Assembly (NCBI RefSeq): GCF_044465595.1
Contig: NZ_JBITLV010000002.1
Span: 186,001-250,000 of the forward strand
Length of the DNA: 64,000 nt
Origin: Spongisporangium articulatum
GTDB lineage: Bacteria; Actinomycetota; Actinomycetes; Actinomycetales; Kineosporiaceae
Reading direction: 5' to 3'
In this document: piece after piece, positions 60,789-64,000 of the stretch
Numbering within the stretch: position 1 is the first letter of the stretch
How the letters are laid out: the number at the start of each line of letters is the position of its first letter
The notes under the pieces: model-generated
Databases searched by the model: none
Told to the model about the DNA's origin: nothing
What the model saw: only the letters and a program-made list of their open reading frames with translations
Position numbers and translations under genes: made by a program

Positions 60789-61670
60789 TCAGCGCGGGGG
60801 ACGCATCATGCCCTCCTGCGTGGTGGTGGCCACCAGGGTGCCGTCGCGGGTGAACAGCTTGCCCTGGGCCAGCCCGCGCCCACCCTGAGCGGTCGGCGAG
60901 TGCTGGACGTAGAGCAGCCACTCGTCCGCGCGGGCCGGCCGGTGGAACCACATCGCGTGGTCGAGGCTGGCCGTCTTCAGACCGCTGTTCCAGGCCAGGC
61001 CGTGCCGGCGCAGCACGCTCTCCAGCAGCGAGTAGTCGCTGGCGAACGCCAGCATCGCCGTGTGTAGCACCGGGTCGTCGGGCAGCGCGGCCGTGGTGCG
61101 CATCCACACCGCCTGCGACGCGACCCGTTCCGGGCCCGGCTCGATGAACAGCGGGCCCTCGACGTGGCGCAGGTCGACGGGCCGGGTGCGCAGCATGTGC
61201 TGGACCTCGGGCACCTCGATGTGACCGAACCGGTCGACCAGCGACGGGAGCTCGTCGGGCCCCGGGACGTCGGGCATCTCGTCGGCGTGCTCCAGGCCCT
61301 CGGCGGGCACCTGGAACGAGCTGATCATCGACAGGATCGGCTTGCCGTTCTGCAGGGCCTGGGTGCGCCGGGCGCTGAACGAGCGCCCGTCGCGCAGCCG
61401 GTCGACCTGCAGGACGATCGGGACGTCGGGGTCGCCGGGGCGCAGGAAATAGCCGTGCAGCGAATGCACGGGACGGTCCTCGGGGGCCGTGCGGATCGCG
61501 GCCAGCAGCGACTGCGCGAGCACCTGACCACCGAACACGCGCCCCCACGGCGGCCGGTAGCTGGAGGCGACGAAGGTGTCGGGCTCCGACTCGTCCGGGG
61601 TCAGGGTGAGCACGTCGAGGATGTGCTTGACCGCCTCCTGCGCGTCCGCCGCGTCGGGGATCGTGTCCAT
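60789..61670 (-). CDS. tesB: Acyl-CoA thioesterase II
   Basis: 293 aa from the ATG at 61670, the normal TesB size. Double hot-dog: YRPPWGRVFGGQVLAQSLLAA and HSLHGYFLRPGDPDVPIVLQVDRLRDGRSFSARR in the N-terminal half. The C-terminal half carries the expected catalytic set Asp (FASDYSLLES), Ser/Thr (TASLDHAMWFHRP) and Gln (GRGLAQGKLF). It hydrolyses medium- or long-chain acyl-CoA. A GGAGG at 61681-61685 supports this start, with a longish 10-nt spacing. The alternative ATG at 61757 overlaps the tetR stop (ATGA) and would add 29 residues. Confidence 0.88.
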   Translation of the reverse strand: MDTIPDAADAQEAVKHILDVLTLTPDESEPDTFVASSYRPPWGRVFGGQVLAQSLLAAIRTAPEDRPVHSLHGYFLRPGDPDVPIVLQVDRLRDGRSFSARRTQALQNGKPILSMISSFQVPAEGLEHADEMPDVPGPDELPSLVDRFGHIEVPEVQHMLRTRPVDLRHVEGPLFIEPGPERVASQAVWMRTTAALPDDPVLHTAMLAFASDYSLLESVLRRHGLAWNSGLKTASLDHAMWFHRPARADEWLLYVQHSPTAQGGRGLAQGKLFTRDGTLVATTTQEGMMRPPR

Positions 61671-61753
61671 CAGTGCGAGGCCTCCGATGTATTGGCCGCT
61701 GATCGGGTCCTTCTGGGCGAACCACGCGGGGAATCTGAACGAGCGCTGCGCGC

Positions 61754-62371
61754 TCATGGGCGACGCACCATGCGCACGGCGAGCTCCGCGTAGAGGGTGC
61801 CGATCTCCAGCGGGGTCTGCGCACCCTTGGGGTCGAACCAGCGGGCCACGTCGACGCACAACGAGAGGATCGCGCGCGCGACCGCGCGTTCGTCGTCCAC
61901 CGCCATCACCCCGGCGGCGACGCCGGAGCGCAGCTGGGCCTCGACCAGCCGTTCGATCTTCTGCCGGACGGCGAAGATCTCCTGGCGGTCGCCGTCGGGC
62001 AGCGCGGCGAGCTCGTACTGGACCACCCGCGCGACTCGGTGGTACTGGGCGTGCCAGGCGGCGAAGTCACGGATCACCTCGCGCAGGCCGTCGATCGGGT
62101 CGGTGCTGCTGGCCAGGGTCTCCTCGACCAGCCGCAGCGCGGCCTCGTGGCCGAGCCGGCTGATCTGGGCCAGCAGGGCGCCCTTGGACGGGAAGTGCAC
62201 GTACAGGGCGGCGGGGGACAGGCCGGCCCGGGTCGCGATGTCCCGGGTGGTGGTGGCGTGGAACCCGTGGTCGGCGAAGGCGTCGACGGCGGCCTCGAGC
62301 ATCCGCCGGGACGACTCGGGCAGCTCGGACACCCACGGCAGGTTGTGGCCGTCCAGGTGCTCCACAGTCAT
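61754..62371 (-). CDS. TetR-family transcriptional regulator
   Basis: 205 aa. N-terminal helix-turn-helix at about residues 22-68 (MLEAAVDAFADHGFHATTTRDIATRAGLSPAALYVHFPSKGALL). The C-terminal region has FAAWHAQYHRVARVVQYELAAL and SLCVDVARWFDPKGAQTPLEIGTLYAELAVRM, seen in regulators of acyl-CoA metabolism. It is upstream of tesB in the same direction and divergent from an acyl-CoA dehydrogenase. The palindrome at 62499-62512 lies between them and is its likely operator. ATG with GAGGTGAGG upstream. Confidence 0.9.
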   Translation of the reverse strand: MTVEHLDGHNLPWVSELPESSRRMLEAAVDAFADHGFHATTTRDIATRAGLSPAALYVHFPSKGALLAQISRLGHEAALRLVEETLASSTDPIDGLREVIRDFAAWHAQYHRVARVVQYELAALPDGDRQEIFAVRQKIERLVEAQLRSGVAAGVMAVDDERAVARAILSLCVDVARWFDPKGAQTPLEIGTLYAELAVRMVRRP

Positions 62372-62489
62372 CGCCTCACCTCACCGGCCGCGTCGGGGAC
62401 GGCCTTGTGCGCAACCCGTAGCCAGGAGCCTACGGGCAGGGTCGACCGATGACTTGACACACCCGTCCTCGGGCGGAACCCTGGACGAA

Positions 62490-62518
62490 GAATCCTGGTA
62501 AGCAAGCGCTTAGTCAAG
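62490..62518. promoter_or_regulatory. Operator-like palindrome in the tetR/acyl-CoA dehydrogenase divergent region
   Basis: TAAGCAAGCGCTTA (62499-62512) has arms TAAGC/GCTTA. On the minus strand it falls between TTGACT (62518-62513) and GATTCT (62495-62490), a plausible -35/-10 pair with a 17-nt spacer that would drive tetR. It is 30 nt upstream of the dehydrogenase ATG. Another inverted repeat CCCGTAG/CTACGGG occurs near 62415-62436. Confidence 0.55.
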
Positions 62519-62542
62519 TCGGATCGGCCGGTTGGGGAGATC

Positions 62543-63688
62543 ATGGAACGACACGTGTACAACGAGGACCACGAGGCGCTGCGGCTGGTCGCCCGGGAGT
62601 TCGTCGACCGGCACGTGCGTCCCAACGAGGAGCAGTTCATCGCCGACAAGGCGATCCCTCGCGAGGTCTGGCTCGAGGCCGGCAAGCAGGGCCTGCTCGG
62701 CCTGCAGGTGCCCGAGGAGTTCGGCGGCGCGGGCGTCGACGACTGGCGCTTCTCCGCCGTCGTCACCGAGGAGCTGGCCGGGTTCTCCGTGGCGCTGGGC
62801 TCCTGCTGGGGCATCAACTCCGACATCAACGCGCCCTACCTGGTGGGCCTCACCAACGACGAGCAGAAGGCCCGCTGGCTGCCGAAGTACGCCACCGGTG
62901 AGCTGTGGACGGCGATCGGGATGACCGAGCCGGGCGGCGGCTCCGACCTGGCGGCGCTGAAGACCACCGCGGTGCGCGACGGCGACGACTGGATCCTCAA
63001 CGGGTCGAAGACCTTCATCACCAACGGCTACAGCGCCGACCTGGTGATCGTCGCGGCCCGCACCGACCCGAGCAAGGGCGCCAAGGGCATCTCGCTGTTC
63101 GGCGTCGAGGCGGGCATGGCGGGCTTCTCCCGCGGCCGCAAGCTCGACAAGGTCGGCCAGCCCGAGAGCGACACCGCCGAGCTGTTCTTCGAGAACGTGC
63201 GCGTCCCGAACGCGAACCTGATCGGCACCGAGAACCTCGGCTTCATCCACATGATGAAGCACCTGGCCCAGGAGCGGATCGGCTCGGCCGTCTGCAACAT
63301 CGCGCTCGCGACGTCGATCCTCAAGGAGACGATCGAGTACACGAAGGAGCGCAAGGCCTTCGGCGCCCCGATCGGCACCTTCCAGCACAACAAGTTCAAG
63401 CTCGCCGAGCTGACCGCCAAGGTCGAGGTCACCCAGGCCTTCGTCGACCAGGCCATCACCGCGCACGCCGAGCACAAGCTCAGCGCCGTGGACGCGGCCA
63501 AGGCGAAGCTGATCACCGCCTCGATCCAGGGCGAGGTGCTGGACGCCTGCGTGCAGCTCTTCGGTGGCTACGGCTACATGAACGAGTACCGTGTGGCCCG
63601 CGCCTGGAAGGACGCCCGGGTCACCCGCATCTGGGCCGGTTCCGAGGAGATCATGAAGGAGCTCATCGGCCGCGACCTGGGCCTGTAG
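62543..63688 (+). CDS. Acyl-CoA dehydrogenase
   Basis: 381 aa flavoenzyme. Signatures: GLQVPEEFGGAGVDDW near 55, GMTEPGGGSDLAALKTTAV near 130, and the C-terminal QLFGGYGYMNEYRVARAWKDARVTRIWAGSEEIMKELI. The position of the MCAD-type catalytic Glu in the last motif is Ala (IWAGS). The base may instead be the Glu of HLAQERIGSA near 247, as in isovaleryl- or long-chain dehydrogenases; this is inference. It oxidises acyl-CoA to enoyl-CoA, probably under control of the divergent TetR. ATG with GGGGAG close upstream. Confidence 0.9.
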   Translation: MERHVYNEDHEALRLVAREFVDRHVRPNEEQFIADKAIPREVWLEAGKQGLLGLQVPEEFGGAGVDDWRFSAVVTEELAGFSVALGSCWGINSDINAPYLVGLTNDEQKARWLPKYATGELWTAIGMTEPGGGSDLAALKTTAVRDGDDWILNGSKTFITNGYSADLVIVAARTDPSKGAKGISLFGVEAGMAGFSRGRKLDKVGQPESDTAELFFENVRVPNANLIGTENLGFIHMMKHLAQERIGSAVCNIALATSILKETIEYTKERKAFGAPIGTFQHNKFKLAELTAKVEVTQAFVDQAITAHAEHKLSAVDAAKAKLITASIQGEVLDACVQLFGGYGYMNEYRVARAWKDARVTRIWAGSEEIMKELIGRDLGL

Positions 63689-63726
63689 CTCTTCGCACGA
63701 CTCCTCGCACGGACGACGGGAGCTCG

Positions 63727-64000
63727 ATGACGAGCGAAGTGGTCGACGAGGGCGTGGTCGCCCACGGGCAGCCCGGCCGGCGGTTCGAGGGCCGGGTCGC
63801 CCTGGTGACCGGCGCCAGCCGGGGCATCGGGCTGGCCATCGCCCAGCGGTTGGTCGCCGAAGGGGCCCGGGTGTGCGTCACCGCGCGCAAACCCGACCCG
63901 CTGGCCGCCGCCGTGGAGCTGCTGGGCGGCCCCGAGGTGGCTGTGGCCGCCGCCGGGCGGGCCGACGACCCGGAACACCGGGCGGCCGCCGTGGCGGCGA
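63727..64000 (+). CDS. SDR-family oxidoreductase, N-terminal part (3' end outside window)
   Basis: The frame is open from the ATG at 63727 to the window edge (91 codons). After about 20 variable residues it has FEGRVALVTGASRGIGLAI with the TGxxxGxG cofactor motif, then a second strand VCVTARKPDPL, where Arg suggests NADP use. It starts 38 nt after the acyl-CoA dehydrogenase stop in the same direction and may be co-transcribed, for example as a 3-hydroxyacyl-CoA or 3-oxoacyl reductase. The catalytic Tyr-Lys lies beyond the window. Confidence 0.85.
   Translation, partial: MTSEVVDEGVVAHGQPGRRFEGRVALVTGASRGIGLAIAQRLVAEGARVCVTARKPDPLAAAVELLGGPEVAVAAAGRADDPEHRAAAVAA

Overview
The window is about 72% G+C by eye, codes densely on both strands and packs operons with 1-4 bp ATGA/GTGA overlaps. 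GTG starts are common, and many genes appear leaderless: a TANNNT -10 box lies 6-8 nt upstream of the start codon. Together with the mycobacterial-type set FadA2/FabG4/HtdX, CobF/CobG-type aerobic cobalamin genes, DUF2505, DUF1990 and MDMPI-domain proteins, this points to the chromosome of an aerobic actinomycete (Actinomycetota). I cannot name the genus. I saw no rRNA, tRNA, CRISPR array, transposase or prophage genes, and no gene-free stretch exceeds 300 bp.

Layout. (1) 1-7144: cobalamin block A on the + strand: ChlI/D-like chelatase subunit (cut by the window edge), cobO, cobB, a cobE-cobC fusion, cobT, cobA. (2) 7207-13896: secreted protein, GT39-type membrane glycosyltransferase, amino-acid permease plus universal stress protein operon, MDMPI protein, SRPBCC-MarR operon. 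(3) 13893-17540: cobN. (4) 17720-24276: MFS exporter, SNF2 helicase-SWIM zinc-finger pair, aldo/keto reductase. (5) 24286-29482: an unusual operon of an NMT1/THI5-type substrate-binding lipoprotein, a GntR regulator fused to a 5-formyl-THF-cycloligase-like (COG0212) domain, a stand-alone COG0212 paralogue, an ABC ATPase and a double permease. A 16-bp GTCTAGAC-core palindrome lies upstream. (6) 29705-40840: GH63/MGH1-like glucosidase, secretory lipase, three co-transcribed exported proteins, and a RecB nuclease-helicase fusion. (7) 40891-50796: ribokinase, cobG-cobH-cobIJ, an RHH-Doc toxin-antitoxin pair, a YndJ-DUF1990 membrane protein and cobL-cobM-cobF-cobK. (8) 50837-64000: GH13 glucosidase, M50-type membrane protease, fatty-acid genes (fadA2/fabG4/htdX, tesB, TetR, acyl-CoA dehydrogenase), DUF2505, ettA, an orphan fetB and the start of an SDR gene.

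How the genes fit together. CobA, CobI, CobG, CobJ, CobM, CobF, CobK, CobL and CobH carry the aerobic (early-O2) corrin route from uroporphyrinogen III to hydrogenobyrinate. CobB amidates it, CobN with the ChlD-like subunit inserts cobalt, CobO adenosylates, and CobC and CobT act in lower-loop and nucleotide-base activation. CobD/CbiB, CobQ, CobU and CobS are not in the window. The cobG and cobL promoters look leaderless, so the usual B12 riboswitch is excluded at those two points.

Most notable features: the COG0212/GntR/ABC operon, a candidate uptake and sensing system for a thiamin- or folate-type pyrimidine; a pair of 71-bp hairpin elements with shared ends, one in the cobN leader and one inside the cobG reading frame; and other long inverted repeats, including one inside the SNF2 helicase gene.
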